Source of the DNA: Oceanobacillus arenosus
GTDB taxonomy: Bacteria; Bacillota; Bacilli; Bacillales; Amphibacillaceae
Length of the DNA stretch: 64,000 nt
Reading direction: 5' to 3'
Assembly: GCF_003369575.1 (NCBI RefSeq)
Contig: NZ_PIOC01000012.1
Span: forward strand, 124,001 to 188,000
Position 1 is the first letter of the stretch; each line of letters opens with the position of its first letter. The notes beneath the pieces were generated by a model. The model was not told the DNA's origin. It saw only the letters and a list, made by a program, of their open reading frames with translations, and ran no database searches. A program made the translations under genes and the position numbers. Positions 1 through 8,839 of this stretch are shown piece after piece.

Positions 1-414
1 CTTTTACATGTTGTTGATGGATCGCATGAAGATCAAGTACAGCAACAGAAGACAGTTTTAAAATTACTTGATGATTTACACGCACAGCAAATCCCTGTAC
101 TTACGATCTATAATAAAAAGGATTTAATCAAAGACGCTGTTATTCCATTGAATCATCCATATCTGATCATTAGTGCATACGATGAAAATGATGTACAACG
201 TGTGCTGCTTGAGATTGAAGGGCTTCTTAAGGAATTATGGGAAAGCTATGCGGTCGAACTAGACCCAGATAAGGGGAAATTAATTTCTAAACTTGAGCGC
301 GAAACAATTATTACAAAGAAGATATTTGACGAAACGAAAAATAAATACATTATTTATGGCTATATTCGGAAAGAACACCCGATAAATTATATGACAAAAA
401 CAGATGCAGAGTAA
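1..414 (+). CDS. hflX: GTPase HflX, C-terminal part (5' end outside window)
   Basis: The frame is open from the first base, so only the last 137 codons are present. HflX is a ribosome-associated GTPase that splits or rescues stalled 70S ribosomes, notably after heat stress. The fragment starts just after the G3 region (HVVDGS, residues 3-8) and holds the G4 guanine-specificity motif NKKD at residues 38-41, followed by the typical C-terminal G-domain end and tail. ynbB follows after 29 nt on the same strand, the order seen in B. subtilis (hfq-ynbA-ynbB-glnR-glnA). Identification rests on G4 plus context; the N-terminal HflX domain cannot be seen. Confidence 0.85.
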   Translation, partial: LLHVVDGSHEDQVQQQKTVLKLLDDLHAQQIPVLTIYNKKDLIKDAVIPLNHPYLIISAYDENDVQRVLLEIEGLLKELWESYAVELDPDKGKLISKLERETIITKKIFDETKNKYIIYGYIRKEHPINYMTKTDAE

Positions 415-443
415 AACAGCAATAAGTAAAAAGAGGAGAAATA

Positions 444-1694
444 ATGAACATGATTGAAGAATTGGTAAAACAAGCAGAATTAGATTGTAGTTTCGTACAT
501 CAGAAAATGAATGAAATCGTTGAAAAAAATCAGAAACGTGTGCTTGACGCATTTATTAGTAATCGTATTAGTGATAGCCATTTTAGCTCAACAACAGGCT
601 ATGGTTATGATGATCTAGGCCGTGATGCATTGGAAGCTGTTTATGCAGAAGTCTTTGGTGGGGAGGATGCACTTGTCCGACCACAAATCGTTTCTGGCAC
701 ACATGCAATTGCGACGACATTATTTGGTTTATTAAGGCCAAATGATGAACTGATTTATATTACTGGAAAACCTTATGACACGCTGGAAGAGGTAATCGGC
801 ATTAGGGGAAACAATACTGGATCATTAAAAGACTATCATATTAAGTATCAGGAAGTAAGCCTAACAGATGCAGGTGAAATTGACTTACCAGCTGTTAAAA
901 ATACGATTACAGCTGATACGAAGGTGATTGGTATTCAACGGTCGAAAGGATATGATGATCGCCCATCATTTACAATTCAGGAAATTGCAGAAGCAATCCG
1001 ATTTGTAAAAGAGATAAACCCTAATATTATTATCTTTATTGATAATTGTTATGGTGAATTTGTAGAAGAACAGGAGCCACTTCATGTTGGCGCGGATATT
1101 ATGGCAGGTTCTTTAATTAAGAATCCTGGTGGAGGTATCGTTCGTGCAGGTGGCTATATTGTTGGGCGAGAAGATCTAATTAATCAATGTGCAAACCGCT
1201 TAACTGCACCGGGTCTTGGCAAGGAAACTGGCGCAACCTTTAATATGTTGCAAGAAATGTACCAAGGGTTATTTTTAGCGCCACATGTCGTTGGACAAGC
1301 ATTGAAGGGCGCAATATTTACGGCTAGATTTCTTGAATTGATAGGTTTTAAAACGTCACCACATTATCAAGCAAATCGTACGGATCTAATTCAATCCGTC
1401 ACTTTTCCAGATGCAGAGCAAATGATCGCCTTCTGTCAAGCGATACAACGAAATTCACCAGTGAACTCTTATGTGACTCCGTATCCAAGTGAAATGCCTG
1501 GCTATGAAGATAAAGTAATTATGGCTGCAGGGACATTTATTCAGGGATCAAGCATCGAATTATCTGCTGATGGTCCGATTCGTCCACCGTATACGGCGTT
1601 TGTTCAAGGTGGACTAACATATGAGCATGTGAAAATAGCATTAATAGAAGCAGTAAAAAGTTTGGTAAATCAGGGTTTTATAAAACTTATTTAG
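444..1694 (+). CDS. ynbB: PLP-dependent methionine gamma-lyase-like protein (YnbB)
   Basis: 416-residue protein of the YnbB family (often annotated as aluminium resistance or methionine gamma-lyase family), a fold-type I PLP enzyme related to Cys/Met metabolism enzymes. Visible features are a substrate/cofactor region SGTHAIATTLFG near residue 85, the aspartate of IIIFIDNCYGEF near 200, and the likely PLP lysine K226 in AGSLIKNPGGG. The start ATG has GAGGAG about 7 nt upstream. It lies between hflX and glnR as in other Bacillaceae and is closed by its own terminator, so it is probably not co-transcribed with glnRA. The physiological substrate is not established. Confidence 0.85.
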   Translation: MNMIEELVKQAELDCSFVHQKMNEIVEKNQKRVLDAFISNRISDSHFSSTTGYGYDDLGRDALEAVYAEVFGGEDALVRPQIVSGTHAIATTLFGLLRPNDELIYITGKPYDTLEEVIGIRGNNTGSLKDYHIKYQEVSLTDAGEIDLPAVKNTITADTKVIGIQRSKGYDDRPSFTIQEIAEAIRFVKEINPNIIIFIDNCYGEFVEEQEPLHVGADIMAGSLIKNPGGGIVRAGGYIVGREDLINQCANRLTAPGLGKETGATFNMLQEMYQGLFLAPHVVGQALKGAIFTARFLELIGFKTSPHYQANRTDLIQSVTFPDAEQMIAFCQAIQRNSPVNSYVTPYPSEMPGYEDKVIMAAGTFIQGSSIELSADGPIRPPYTAFVQGGLTYEHVKIALIEAVKSLVNQGFIKLI

Positions 1695-1704
1695 GGAATA
1701 CAAG

Positions 1705-1730
1705 AAAAGAGTCCAAAAAGGCTCTTTTTT
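1705..1730 (+). terminator. Intrinsic terminator of hflX-ynbB
   Basis: Stem AAAAGAG / CTCTTTT with an A-rich loop (extra GG/CC pairs with a bulge) followed by T6, 10 nt after the ynbB stop. Confidence 0.75.
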
Positions 1731-1875
1731 ACTTACTCAATTTTCATCGGTTATTGTAATGGAGAGTCATAGACAGTTTTGTAGCTTGTTGATTCCCGCC
1801 CGCAGCATGCCAAGTGTTTCTCTGGAGCGTTAAGATATGCTAACATGTTTCATTACTATAAAAAAGTGTTCTTGA

Positions 1876-1926
1876 TGTAAGGTTATCTAACAAATAATTG
1901 ACAGCTAACCTTACATACAATATAAT
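1876..1926 (+). promoter_or_regulatory. glnRA promoter with two GlnR/TnrA boxes
   Basis: Site 1 (1876-1892) is TGTAA-N7-TAACA, a perfect match to the GlnR/TnrA consensus TGTNA-N7-TNACA. Site 2 (1899-1915) is TGACA-N7-TTACA with one mismatch, 6 bp after site 1. Site 2 overlaps the -35 hexamer TTGACA (1898-1903), which is followed after 17 bp by a perfect -10 TATAAT (1921-1926). TGTAAGGTTA and TAACCTTACA also form a perfect 10-bp inverted repeat across both sites. This layout matches the known autorepressed glnRA operator of B. subtilis: GlnR bound at site 2 would occlude RNA polymerase under nitrogen excess. Confidence 0.88.
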
Positions 1927-1955
1927 TAACCTATCAATTAGTTGGGGGTAATGGT

Positions 1956-2348
1956 TTGAATGATCAGGATCGTCGTTCAATGCCTTTGTTTTCAATTGGC
2001 ATTGTCATGAAATTGACCGAACTCACTGCTCGTCAAATTAGATATTATGAAGAACATGAATTAATATCTCCAGAACGAACAGCTGGTAATCAACGATTAT
2101 TTTCATTTAATGATGTTGATAAACTGCTAGAGATAAAAAATCTATTGGATAATGGTCTTAATCTTGCGGGTATAAAAATCATGCTGCAAGATGAACTTAA
2201 GCAAGAAGAGAAAGAGCAGGTAGCAAAGACAGATTTAACGGACAAACAGCTTCGAAATATCCTGAGAACAGAATTGAACCATCTTGGCATGAATGGCAGA
2301 GTAAGCATTAGACAAGGAGAGCTATCAAGGTTTTTTGTCAACCGTTAA
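1956..2348 (+). CDS. glnR: MerR-type nitrogen repressor GlnR
   Basis: 130-residue MerR-family regulator that represses glnRA and other nitrogen genes when glutamine is plentiful, activated by feedback-inhibited glutamine synthetase. The N-terminal winged helix (about residues 10-80) contains the family signature [20 protein letters not shown]; the short C-terminal tail, ending LSRFFVNR, corresponds to the GlnA-sensing, dimer-controlling region. Translation begins at TTG (1956) with GGGGG 7-8 nt upstream; no in-frame ATG is better placed. It is directly followed by glnA, 55 nt downstream, and both are read from the promoter with two GlnR boxes. Confidence 0.95.
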   Translation: MNDQDRRSMPLFSIGIVMKLTELTARQIRYYEEHELISPERTAGNQRLFSFNDVDKLLEIKNLLDNGLNLAGIKIMLQDELKQEEKEQVAKTDLTDKQLRNILRTELNHLGMNGRVSIRQGELSRFFVNR

Positions 2349-2403
2349 ACAATTGTGAAACATTAGAGTAAGTATTTTTGAAATGATTCAAGGAGGAAAA
2401 TTA

Positions 2404-3738
2404 GTGGGACAGTTTACGAAAGAAGCAATTACGAAAAAAATTAAAGAAGAAAACGTAAGATTCATTCGACTTCAATTTACAGATATGTTCGGTAGCATTA
2501 AAAATGTGGAAATTCCATTAAGTCAATTAGATAAAGCATTATCGAATAAAATGATGTTCGATGGTTCTTCAATTGAAGGTTTTGTACGAATTGAAGAGTC
2601 AGATATGTATTTATATCCAGATTTAGATACATTCGTTGTATTCCCATGGACATCTGACAAAGGAAAAGTAGCTAGATTTATTTGTGATATTTATAATCCA
2701 GATGGAACACCTTTCGCAGGCTGCCCAAGATATAATTTAAAACGTAATTTAAAGAAGATGGCTGAATTAGGATTCGATACCTTTAATATTGGTGCAGAAC
2801 CAGAGTTCTTCTTATTTAAACTAGACCAAAACGGTGATCCATCATTAGAGCTTAATGATCATGGTGGTTATTTTGATTTAGCTCCTACTGATCTTGGAGA
2901 AAACTGTCGTCGAGATATTGTATTAGAACTTGAAGAAATGGGATTTGAAATTGAAGCATCCCATCATGAAGTAGCTCCTGGACAACATGAAATAGATTTT
3001 AAATATTCCAATGCAGTAAAACATGCTGACGATATTCAAACCTTTAAATTGGTAGTAAAAACGATTGCAAGAAAATATAATCTCCATGCAACCTTTATGC
3101 CGAAGCCATTATTCGGTGTAGCTGGGTCTGGGATGCATGTTAACATGTCATTATTTAAAGATGGAAAAAATGTCTTTTTAGATGAAAAAGGGGAAAGACA
3201 ATTAAGTGATGTTGCATATCAATTCATTGCGGGAATTATGAAGCATGCAACTGGATTCACAGCAGTAACAAACCCGATTGTAAATTCATATAAACGATTG
3301 GTACCAGGATATGAAGCACCTTGCTATGTTGCTTGGTCAGGTTCAAATAGAAGCCCATTACTGCGAATTCCTAATTCACGCGGATTAAGTACACGTGTTG
3401 AAGTACGGAGTGTAGACCCATCTGCAAATCCATACATGGCTCTTTCTGTACTACTTGCATCTGGGTTAGAAGGTGTAGAAAATAAATTAGTGGCACCACA
3501 AGCTGTAGATCGCAATATCTACGTAATGACGAAAGAAGAACGTGAAGAAAATGGTATAGAAGATTTACCAAGTACACTAGCAGATGCGCTTGAGCTATTA
3601 AAGAAAGATGAAACCATTGTAAGATCACTTGGCAAACATCTATTTGAGAATTTCGTGGAAGCGAAAGAGATTGAATGGGAAATGTTTAAGACCCAAGTCC
3701 ATCCTTGGGAACGAGAACAGTATATTACACAATATTAA
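2404..3738 (+). CDS. glnA: Glutamine synthetase, type I
   Basis: ATP-dependent synthesis of glutamine from glutamate and ammonium; in bacilli the feedback-inhibited enzyme also signals nitrogen status to GlnR and TnrA. From the GTG at 2404 the protein has 444 residues, the usual GSI-alpha length, and starts MGQFTKEAI. An upstream ATG at 2383 is rejected because the strong AGGAGG (2391-2396) lies between it and the GTG. Motifs seen: [10 protein letters not shown] near residue 52 (latch), the metal/substrate region [11 protein letters not shown], the ATP-binding [12 protein letters not shown], and NRSPLLRIP. It is the second gene of the glnRA operon and ends at a strong terminator. Confidence 0.97.
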   Translation: MGQFTKEAITKKIKEENVRFIRLQFTDMFGSIKNVEIPLSQLDKALSNKMMFDGSSIEGFVRIEESDMYLYPDLDTFVVFPWTSDKGKVARFICDIYNPDGTPFAGCPRYNLKRNLKKMAELGFDTFNIGAEPEFFLFKLDQNGDPSLELNDHGGYFDLAPTDLGENCRRDIVLELEEMGFEIEASHHEVAPGQHEIDFKYSNAVKHADDIQTFKLVVKTIARKYNLHATFMPKPLFGVAGSGMHVNMSLFKDGKNVFLDEKGERQLSDVAYQFIAGIMKHATGFTAVTNPIVNSYKRLVPGYEAPCYVAWSGSNRSPLLRIPNSRGLSTRVEVRSVDPSANPYMALSVLLASGLEGVENKLVAPQAVDRNIYVMTKEEREENGIEDLPSTLADALELLKKDETIVRSLGKHLFENFVEAKEIEWEMFKTQVHPWEREQYITQY

Positions 3739-3754
3739 ATCGCATTATTAACGA

Positions 3755-3799
3755 AAAAGCTTCGAACGAGGGACATCCTCTTGTTCGAAGCTTTTTTCT
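3755..3799 (+). terminator. Intrinsic terminator of glnRA
   Basis: 13-bp perfect stem AAAAGCTTCGAAC (3755-3767) / GTTCGAAGCTTTT (3783-3795) with an inner GAGG/CCTC helix, then a T-rich tract, 17 nt after the glnA stop. Confidence 0.9.
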
Positions 3800-3844
3800 T
3801 ATAGCTTAGGAAACTATAAAATTGGACGCTGTGGATAACTAAAT

Positions 3845-4105
3845 TACCGAAACAGCCACGTCCAGCTCCAGCGCTAAAGCTGTAGCGAGACTTCCCTCAC
3901 CTCCGTACGATAAGCCAACATTGACTCCCTAGATTAAGGAAGGCCGACTAAAATCAGGCTTCGCCAACGTCGGCATACCTCTAAAGTGAAGGGGCATGTT
4001 TCCTTTATCTCAAAAGGCAAGGAGAAGTTCGTACACAGCTCAAACGGGCGCTTGCGCTTTTGTTCCTACATAAGAGCAACTAGGGCTGTCAACCAAGTTT
4101 TCTAA
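3845..4105. repeat. Long copy of intergenic repeat family A
   Basis: About 260 bp of non-coding DNA between glnA and lexA, more GC-rich than its surroundings. It contains GTCCAGCTCCAGCGC near its start, AGCGAGACTTCCCTCAC (about 3891-3907), GCGCTTGCGCTTTTG near 4050 and ends in a module AGAGCAACTAGGGCTGTCA..AAGTTTTCTAA. Parts of it recur in this window: the AGCGAGACTTCCCTCAC..CCAACGTCG part at 6100-6151, and the end module at 5735-5756, 15330-15353, 16191-16244 and 18057-18111. The long form resembles GTCCAGCTCCAGCGC-type repeats I recall from Bacillaceae intergenic regions (from memory, not checked). No open frame is evident. Its end lies 1 bp from the lexA stop codon. Confidence 0.75.
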
Positions 4106-4106
4106 C

Positions 4107-4730
4107 TTAATGAATGGTTCGATATAGGCCAATGACTTTGCCAAGGATGCTGACATTATCATATATGAGTGGTTCCATCGTCGCATTTTCCGGCTGTAGT
4201 CTGATGTGGTTCTTCTCTTTAAAAAATCTTTTTACTGTTGCTTCATTATCTTCTGTCATTGCAACAACGATATCTCCATTATTCGCGGTATTCTGTTGCT
4301 TGACGATTACCATATCCCGGTCTAGTATCCCTGCCTCTATCATACTTTCCCCATCAATAACTAAGACAAATAGATTATCATCCGGGCTCGAAGTAGAGCT
4401 TGGAAGCGGAATGAATTCCTCGATATTCTCTACTGCAGTAATTGGAACACCAGCAGTAACTTTCCCGATTACTGGTGCATATCGTGCAATATCTTTTGGT
4501 ATATTGCTATCTTCTGCTTGATTAAGAATTTCAATTGCTCTCGGTTTTGTTGGATCTCGTCTAATAAAGCCCTTACTCTCTAATCTCTCAAGATGACCAT
4601 GGACAGTAGAGCTTGATGCAAGTCCAACGGCTACTGCTATTTCCCGAACAGACGGCGGATAGCCTTTGCTACTAACTTCACTCTTAATAAAATCGAGTAT
4701 CATTTGTTGTCGATTTGAAAGTTTTGTCAT
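4107..4730 (-). CDS. lexA: SOS repressor LexA
   Basis: 207-residue LexA, repressor of the DNA-damage response that cleaves itself when stimulated by RecA filaments. An N-terminal winged helix (residues 1-70, with [20 protein letters not shown]) is followed by the cleavage bond A93-G94 in VTAGVPITA and the S24-type dyad S129 (DGESM) and K167 (ATVKRF). I start at the second codon of the frame (ATG 4730) because AGGTG lies 9 nt upstream; a TTG one codon earlier is possible. The gene is divergent from the SOS micro-peptide/yneB pair and shares its LexA-box region, so it is presumably autoregulated. It converges on glnA across the family A repeat. Confidence 0.96.
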   Translation of the reverse strand: MTKLSNRQQMILDFIKSEVSSKGYPPSVREIAVAVGLASSSTVHGHLERLESKGFIRRDPTKPRAIEILNQAEDSNIPKDIARYAPVIGKVTAGVPITAVENIEEFIPLPSSTSSPDDNLFVLVIDGESMIEAGILDRDMVIVKQQNTANNGDIVVAMTEDNEATVKRFFKEKNHIRLQPENATMEPLIYDNVSILGKVIGLYRTIH

Positions 4731-4792
4731 CAATTATACACCTCACACATAGGATTTATTATTAATAGTTTATCATTATATATAAAACTAAG

Positions 4793-4873
4793 CAAACATT
4801 CGTTCGAAAAAAACGTTGACAAGATCATGTGTTCGTGTGATAATAAAATTAACGAACAGCGAACAAAGGTTCT
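4793..4873. promoter_or_regulatory. LexA (SOS) boxes and promoter between lexA and the yneB operon
   Basis: Three sites resemble the Bacillus SOS box CGAAC-N4-GTTCG: 4793-4806 (read on minus: CGAAC-N4-GTTTG), 4822-4835 (read on minus: CGAAC-N4-GATCT, imperfect) and 4860-4873 (CGAAC-N4-GTTCT). On + a promoter is evident: TTGACA (4816-4821), 17-bp spacer, GATAAT (4839-4844). The middle LexA site fills the spacer and the third site lies just past the expected start point, so LexA should block this promoter tightly. The first site is placed for lexA autoregulation. Confidence 0.85.
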
Positions 4874-4899
4874 GTAAAACCAATTAGGGAGGAATTTAT

Positions 4900-4995
4900 A
4901 TGTTTGAAAAAATCACAAAAACAGATATATTTTATTTAGTTGCTTTTGCATTAACTTTAGGGTTTCTATATTTTTCAATGATAATTAGTGGCTAA
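4900..4995 (+). CDS. 31-residue SOS-controlled membrane peptide in the yneA position
   Basis: A short frame with a good ribosome site (AGGGAGG, about 8 nt before ATG 4900) encodes 31 residues: a charged head MFEKITKTD, one strongly hydrophobic segment (residues 10-29, IFYLVAFALTLGFLYFSMII) and a two-residue tail. It is the first gene behind the LexA-controlled promoter and is followed after 30 nt by yneB. In B. subtilis this place is held by yneA, an SOS division inhibitor of about 105 residues with a TM helix plus LysM domain. Here only a TM segment is present; no LysM continues in any frame before yneB. Size and design recall SidA of Caulobacter, an SOS-induced one-helix division inhibitor (family knowledge). 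A function in halting division is inference. Confidence 0.7.
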   Translation: MFEKITKTDIFYLVAFALTLGFLYFSMIISG

Positions 4996-5667
<672 letters not shown>

Positions 5668-5696
5668 CCGTAAAGTAAATAGTACTATTAAAAAAG

Positions 5697-5728
5697 CAAG
5701 AACATAGTTAGATGGGTTCTTGTTTTTT
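5697..5728 (+). terminator. Intrinsic terminator of the SOS operon
   Basis: CAAGAAC (5697-5703) / GTTCTTG (5716-5722), followed by T6. It separates yneB from ynzC. Confidence 0.8.
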
Positions 5729-5734
5729 AGTAGT

Positions 5735-5756
5735 TAAGTGCAACCAAGTTTTCTAA
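5735..5756 (+). repeat. Short copy of family A end module
   Basis: TAAGTGCAAC joined directly to CAAGTTTTCTAA: the same ends as the copies at 16191 and 18057 but without the central hairpin. It lies immediately after the yneB terminator and 33 bp before ynzC. Confidence 0.7.
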
Positions 5757-5789
5757 TTTTTATATTTTAAATAAGAAAGGATAGTTTTG

Positions 5790-6023
5790 ATGCTTTCACA
5801 AGATAAATTAGGTCGTATTAATGAGCTTGCAAGAAAAGCCAAAAATGAAGGACTAAATGACATAGAGAAACAAGAGCAAAAAGATTTAAGAGAAGCATAT
5901 TTAAAAAATGTACGCAGCTCGTTTAAAAATCATTTAAAAACGATGACGGTAATTGATCCAGCTGGCAATGATGTTACACCGCAAAAAGTAAGAGATATGC
6001 AAGCAAGGAATAGGAATCATTAA
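5790..6023 (+). CDS. ynzC: YnzC family protein (DUF896)
   Basis: 77-residue, highly charged helical protein of the YnzC/DUF896 family. The family core is clear: an N-terminal hairpin with KLGRINELARKAKNEGLNDIEK and the segment KEQKDLREAYLKNVRSSFKNHL, followed by VIDPAGNDVTPQKVRDMQ. Start ATG 5790 has AAAGGA 9 nt upstream; the codon before it is TTG. In B. subtilis ynzC follows yneB within the SOS locus; here a terminator and a repeat copy lie between them, so it may be separately expressed. Its molecular role is unknown; solved structures of the family show a two-helix hairpin. Confidence 0.88.
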   Translation: MLSQDKLGRINELARKAKNEGLNDIEKQEQKDLREAYLKNVRSSFKNHLKTMTVIDPAGNDVTPQKVRDMQARNRNH

Positions 6024-6037
6024 GTATGTGAATAATG

Positions 6038-6068
6038 AAGATGACTTCGATAGCGAAGTCATCTTTTT
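6038..6068. terminator. Intrinsic terminator after ynzC
   Basis: Perfect 12-bp stem AAGATGACTTCG / CGAAGTCATCTT with an ATAG loop and a following T run, 15 nt after ynzC. Confidence 0.88.
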
Positions 6069-6099
6069 TCTATCTATGGTAGGTAAAAAAAGTATATAA

Positions 6100-6151
6100 A
6101 GCGAGACTTCCCTCACTACAGAACAATCTAAGGAAGACTTACCCAACGTCG
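6100..6151. repeat. Internal fragment of repeat family A
   Basis: AGCGAGACTTCCCTCAC is identical to the segment at about 3891-3907; then a shortened CTAAGGAAGAC and CCAACGTCG match the order of the long copy's GATTAAGGAAGGC and CCAACGTCG. It appears to be an internally deleted relic. Confidence 0.6.
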
Positions 6152-6177
6152 AACCAACCCATGTCCCTTGGATCTTT

Positions 6178-6243
6178 AATCGACAAAACTAGTGTTCGTT
6201 CGCAATACGATTTGACATGATTCGTAAATAGAATATGTATAAT
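6178..6243 (+). promoter_or_regulatory. Candidate sirA promoter with a Spo0A-box-like site
   Basis: AATCGACAAAA (6178-6188), read on minus as TTTTGTCGATT, is one base from the 0A box TTGTCGAA. Downstream are TTGACA (6212-6217) and TATAAT (6238-6243) with a long 20-bp spacer, or TATGTA with 16 bp. sirA is under Spo0A control in B. subtilis, which makes the site plausible, but both the spacing and the box are imperfect. Confidence 0.45.
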
Positions 6244-6267
6244 ATAGATTAAAAGGGAGCGATTGTA

Positions 6268-6726
6268 ATGTTTGAGTATTCTATCTATCGTATTAGAGAA
6301 GAAATTGCTAACCATTATTATCATAAAAGTGATATATTATATCGTTTTCTCAAGGAGTATGAACAAAACAGTGGACAGCTCTATTTGCATGGTCAGTTTC
6401 TATATATAACAAATAAATTTATCCAAAAGAATATAGAATATTACGTAGATAATTTTCTTCCAAAGAATGTTTCGCACAAAACGGAGCAAACTAGAATAGA
6501 AATATTTAATAAAAGGAAGTCAATTACTTTACATATAAATAAAAACTGTTTAAACTTTCGTTGTGAGTCTCTACATGATGCGGAAGAATTATTGTTTCCA
6601 GTACTAAGAAAATTTGACGCTTTATTATTTGTGATTGGCAGGAAGCATGAAAACTATGGATGGATTTCGCCAAATACAAAACTAAATAGTGATCCAGAAA
6701 ATCTAGTATTGTATTCTTCGCGCTGA
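6268..6726 (+). CDS. sirA: Sporulation inhibitor of replication SirA
   Basis: 152-residue protein of the SirA (YneE) family. SirA binds domain I of DnaA and blocks new rounds of replication once a cell has entered sporulation. Family landmarks are the N-terminal [20 protein letters not shown], a central region rich in Phe/Tyr, and the C-terminal YGWISPNT, matching the conserved YGWL-x-P of SirA. It lies between ynzC and yneF as in B. subtilis, with GGGAG about 9 nt before the ATG. The sequence is quite diverged, as is usual for this family, but context plus both end motifs make the call firm. Presence of sirA implies a spore former. Confidence 0.85.
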   Translation: MFEYSIYRIREEIANHYYHKSDILYRFLKEYEQNSGQLYLHGQFLYITNKFIQKNIEYYVDNFLPKNVSHKTEQTRIEIFNKRKSITLHINKNCLNFRCESLHDAEELLFPVLRKFDALLFVIGRKHENYGWISPNTKLNSDPENLVLYSSR

Positions 6727-6772
6727 TTTAATATACTGTATAAGAGACAACACGAAGGAGGAAAATCTAGAA

Positions 6773-6997
6773 ATGGACGTAATTTGGGTCGTGCTAATTG
6801 CTATAGTAGCATTAATTGCTGGTGTTGCTCTTGGATTTTTCATTGCAAGAAAATACATGATGAATTACTTGAAAAAGAATCCACCAATTAATGAGCAAAT
6901 GCTACGTACGCTAATGATGCAGATGGGACAAAAACCATCGCAGAAGAAAATCAATCAAATGATGCGTGCAATGAATAATCAAACTGATAAAAAATAG
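6773..6997 (+). CDS. yneF: UPF0154 membrane protein YneF
   Basis: 74-residue protein with one N-terminal transmembrane segment (residues 4-26, [20 protein letters not shown]) and a basic tail carrying the UPF0154 signature [40 protein letters not shown] site lies 10 nt upstream of ATG 6773. The gene follows sirA by 46 nt and precedes ccdA, the B. subtilis order. Function is unknown; related proteins occur throughout Firmicutes and mycoplasmas. Confidence 0.9.
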   Translation: MDVIWVVLIAIVALIAGVALGFFIARKYMMNYLKKNPPINEQMLRTLMMQMGQKPSQKKINQMMRAMNNQTDKK

Positions 6998-7037
6998 CAA
7001 TTATAAATATCAGATAAGTTTATAAAAAATTGTATGG

Positions 7038-7069
7038 AATACCCCTTCACATAATTGGAGGGGTATTTG
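7038..7069 (+). terminator. Probable terminator after yneF
   Basis: AATACCCC (7038-7045) / GGGGTATT (7060-7067), with only a short T stretch after it, so termination efficiency is uncertain. Confidence 0.55.
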
Positions 7070-7184
7070 AATACTTATTGCGGATGATTTTTGTTAATTC
7101 AACCTTTTGTCGAATTCAGAAGTTATTAAACCGGTTACTTCTGTTAAAATAATGGGAGTGGGATGACTATAGGGGGGGATTTTT

Positions 7185-7889
7185 TTGTCAGAAATTAATG
7201 TGTTTCTTGCGTTTGGGGCAGGCTTTTTATCTTTTGTATCACCATGTGTACTGCCTCTCTATCCGGTATTTTTATCTTATATTACTGGAATGAGTATAAG
7301 TGAAGTGAAAGAAGAGAATAAGAAGGTAAATAAAAAGGCATTATTACATACAATAAGTTTCTTGCTTGGATTCTCAAGTATTTTTATGATGATTGGATTC
7401 TCTACAAATTATATTTCTGAATTTTTAATGACAAATCGGAATCTGATAAGACAAATTGGAGCAATCTTAATTGTTTTCTTTGGGCTAGTCATTGTTGGAA
7501 TCTTTAATTTTCAGTTTTTGATGAAGGATAGGAAGATTCATTTTAAAAATCGCCCAACAGGATTTATTGGTTCGTTTATTATTGGGATGGCGTTTTCTTT
7601 AGGATGGACACCATGTACTGGACCGATTCTCATGATTGTATTTTCACTTGCAGCAACAGATCCGAGCTCGGGGATGGTCATGATGATTTCTTATGTGCTA
7701 GGTTTTTCTATTCCGTTTATTTTATTGTCCATTTTCATTGGAAATTTTACTTGGATTAAAAAGTATAGTGGTCCTATAGTAAAAATTGGCGGATATGTTA
7801 TGATATTTATGGGTATTGCGCTCTTTTTTGATTGGATGACTAAATTAACAGCATTCCTAGCAGGCTGGTTTGGTTTCTCAGGTTTTTAA
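7185..7889 (+). CDS. ccdA: Cytochrome c biogenesis thiol-disulfide transporter CcdA
   Basis: 234-residue integral membrane protein of the DsbD/CcdA transmembrane family. It passes electrons across the membrane to extracytoplasmic thioredoxin-like proteins needed for heme attachment to cytochrome c and for spore cortex formation. The two redox cysteines lie in the symmetric motifs FVSPCVLPLYPVFLS (TM1) and LGWTPCTGPIL (TM4); six hydrophobic segments are evident. Translation begins at TTG 7185 behind a run of seven G. A perfect 0A-type heptamer TGTCGAA lies at 7108-7114 in the promoter region. yneI and ccdC follow on the same strand, and the likely partner yneN is at 14 kb. Confidence 0.94.
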   Translation: MSEINVFLAFGAGFLSFVSPCVLPLYPVFLSYITGMSISEVKEENKKVNKKALLHTISFLLGFSSIFMMIGFSTNYISEFLMTNRNLIRQIGAILIVFFGLVIVGIFNFQFLMKDRKIHFKNRPTGFIGSFIIGMAFSLGWTPCTGPILMIVFSLAATDPSSGMVMMISYVLGFSIPFILLSIFIGNFTWIKKYSGPIVKIGGYVMIFMGIALFFDWMTKLTAFLAGWFGFSGF

Positions 7890-7970
7890 TGATTTCAATC
7901 TATCCAATTTTCCTTGAAGACCAATGCTAACAATCAACAAATGAAGTGTACCATTTAGGAGGAAAATTTA

Positions 7971-8339
7971 ATGGCAAAAATACTAATAGCCGATGATGCT
8001 AAATTCATGAGAATAACCCTTTCCACGATGTTAAGTAAAGATAATCATGAAATCATAGGTGAAGCGGTAAATGGTGAAGAGGCTATTAAACTTTTTAAGG
8101 AATTACATCCCGACATCATTACAATGGACATTACAATGCCGATTGTGAATGGAATTGATGCAATTAAAGAAATTATTAAATTAGATGAAGAAGCGAAAAT
8201 TATTGTTTGCTCGGCAATAGGACAGCAAAAAGTAGTTGTTGAAGCAATAGAAGCAGGTGCAAAAGATTTTATTGTGAAACCATTTGATGAGCATAGTGTG
8301 TTAGCTACAATTAATCGTATATTAAATACGACTGATTAA
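7971..8339 (+). CDS. yneI: Single-domain response regulator YneI
   Basis: 122-residue CheY-like receiver without an output domain. The receiver residues are all present: acidic pair D8-D9, phospho-acceptor D53 in TMDITMP, S84 in IVCSA and K106 in FIVKPF. Start ATG 7971 follows TTAGGAGG at good spacing. It stands between ccdA and ccdC as in B. subtilis, which links it to cytochrome c maturation by position only. With no DNA-binding domain it must act through protein contacts; its cognate kinase is unknown, and the PAS kinase 1.2 kb downstream is a candidate only because of proximity. Confidence 0.93.
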   Translation: MAKILIADDAKFMRITLSTMLSKDNHEIIGEAVNGEEAIKLFKELHPDIITMDITMPIVNGIDAIKEIIKLDEEAKIIVCSAIGQQKVVVEAIEAGAKDFIVKPFDEHSVLATINRILNTTD

Positions 8340-8377
8340 TATCTCTGTAAATTCTAAAGTCAGAAAGTGTGATAATC

Positions 8378-8839
8378 ATGTTCTGGGTGATTGCGAGTAC
8401 AGTGGTAGCAGCAATGATGGCTATTACCATGATATTTATTCGTTTAAGAGCAGCAAAGAAGCCTGCTTCTATAAGAAAAATTATTCTTCCGCCATTAATG
8501 ATGAGTACGGGTGCTTTTATGTTTTTATTCCCAGTATTTCGTGTAGGTTGGATTCAAGTGCTTGAAGCAATTGGAATCGGAATCATTTTTTCCGTTTTTT
8601 TAATCAGGACATCGAAGTTCGAAGTGCATAATGGGGAAATTTATTTAGTACCATCGCGGGCATTCCCGATAATTCTTTTCAGTCTCTTAATCGTTCGTAT
8701 TATCATTAAATTAATTATCGGCAGTTATATTTCCGTAGGGGAAACAAGCGGTATGTTCTTTCTTCTGGCACTAGGTATGATTGTGACCTGGAGACTTTCA
8801 ATGCTTTATCAATACTATCAAATTAAAAAAGAACATTAA
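8378..8839 (+). CDS. ccdC: CcdC family membrane protein (YneJ)
   Basis: About 153 residues with five hydrophobic segments and the DUF1453/CcdC family signature RLRAAKKPASIRKIILPPLMM after TM1 and ISVGETSGMFFLLALGMIVTWRLSMLYQY near the C-terminus. In B. subtilis ccdC lies in the ccd locus, but its loss does not abolish cytochrome c synthesis; its role is unclear. The start is ambiguous: ATG 8378 or GTG 8369, neither with a strong ribosome site; I prefer the ATG because AAAGTG lies 8 nt before it. It follows yneI by about 38 nt and ends at a bidirectional terminator shared with yneK. Confidence 0.88.
   Translation: MFWVIASTVVAAMMAITMIFIRLRAAKKPASIRKIILPPLMMSTGAFMFLFPVFRVGWIQVLEAIGIGIIFSVFLIRTSKFEVHNGEIYLVPSRAFPIILFSLLIVRIIIKLIIGSYISVGETSGMFFLLALGMIVTWRLSMLYQYYQIKKEH

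Noticed and set aside
148-414. Separate 88-residue gene starting at TTG 148
   Set aside because: It is the C-terminal part of the HflX frame, which is open from base 1.
2383-2403. ATG 2383 as glnA start
   Set aside because: The ribosome site AGGAGG lies downstream of it and directly serves GTG 2404, which gives the standard GlnA length.
4114-4521. 135-codon + strand frame opposite lexA
   Set aside because: Antisense shadow of a clear LexA; no ribosome site or family resemblance.
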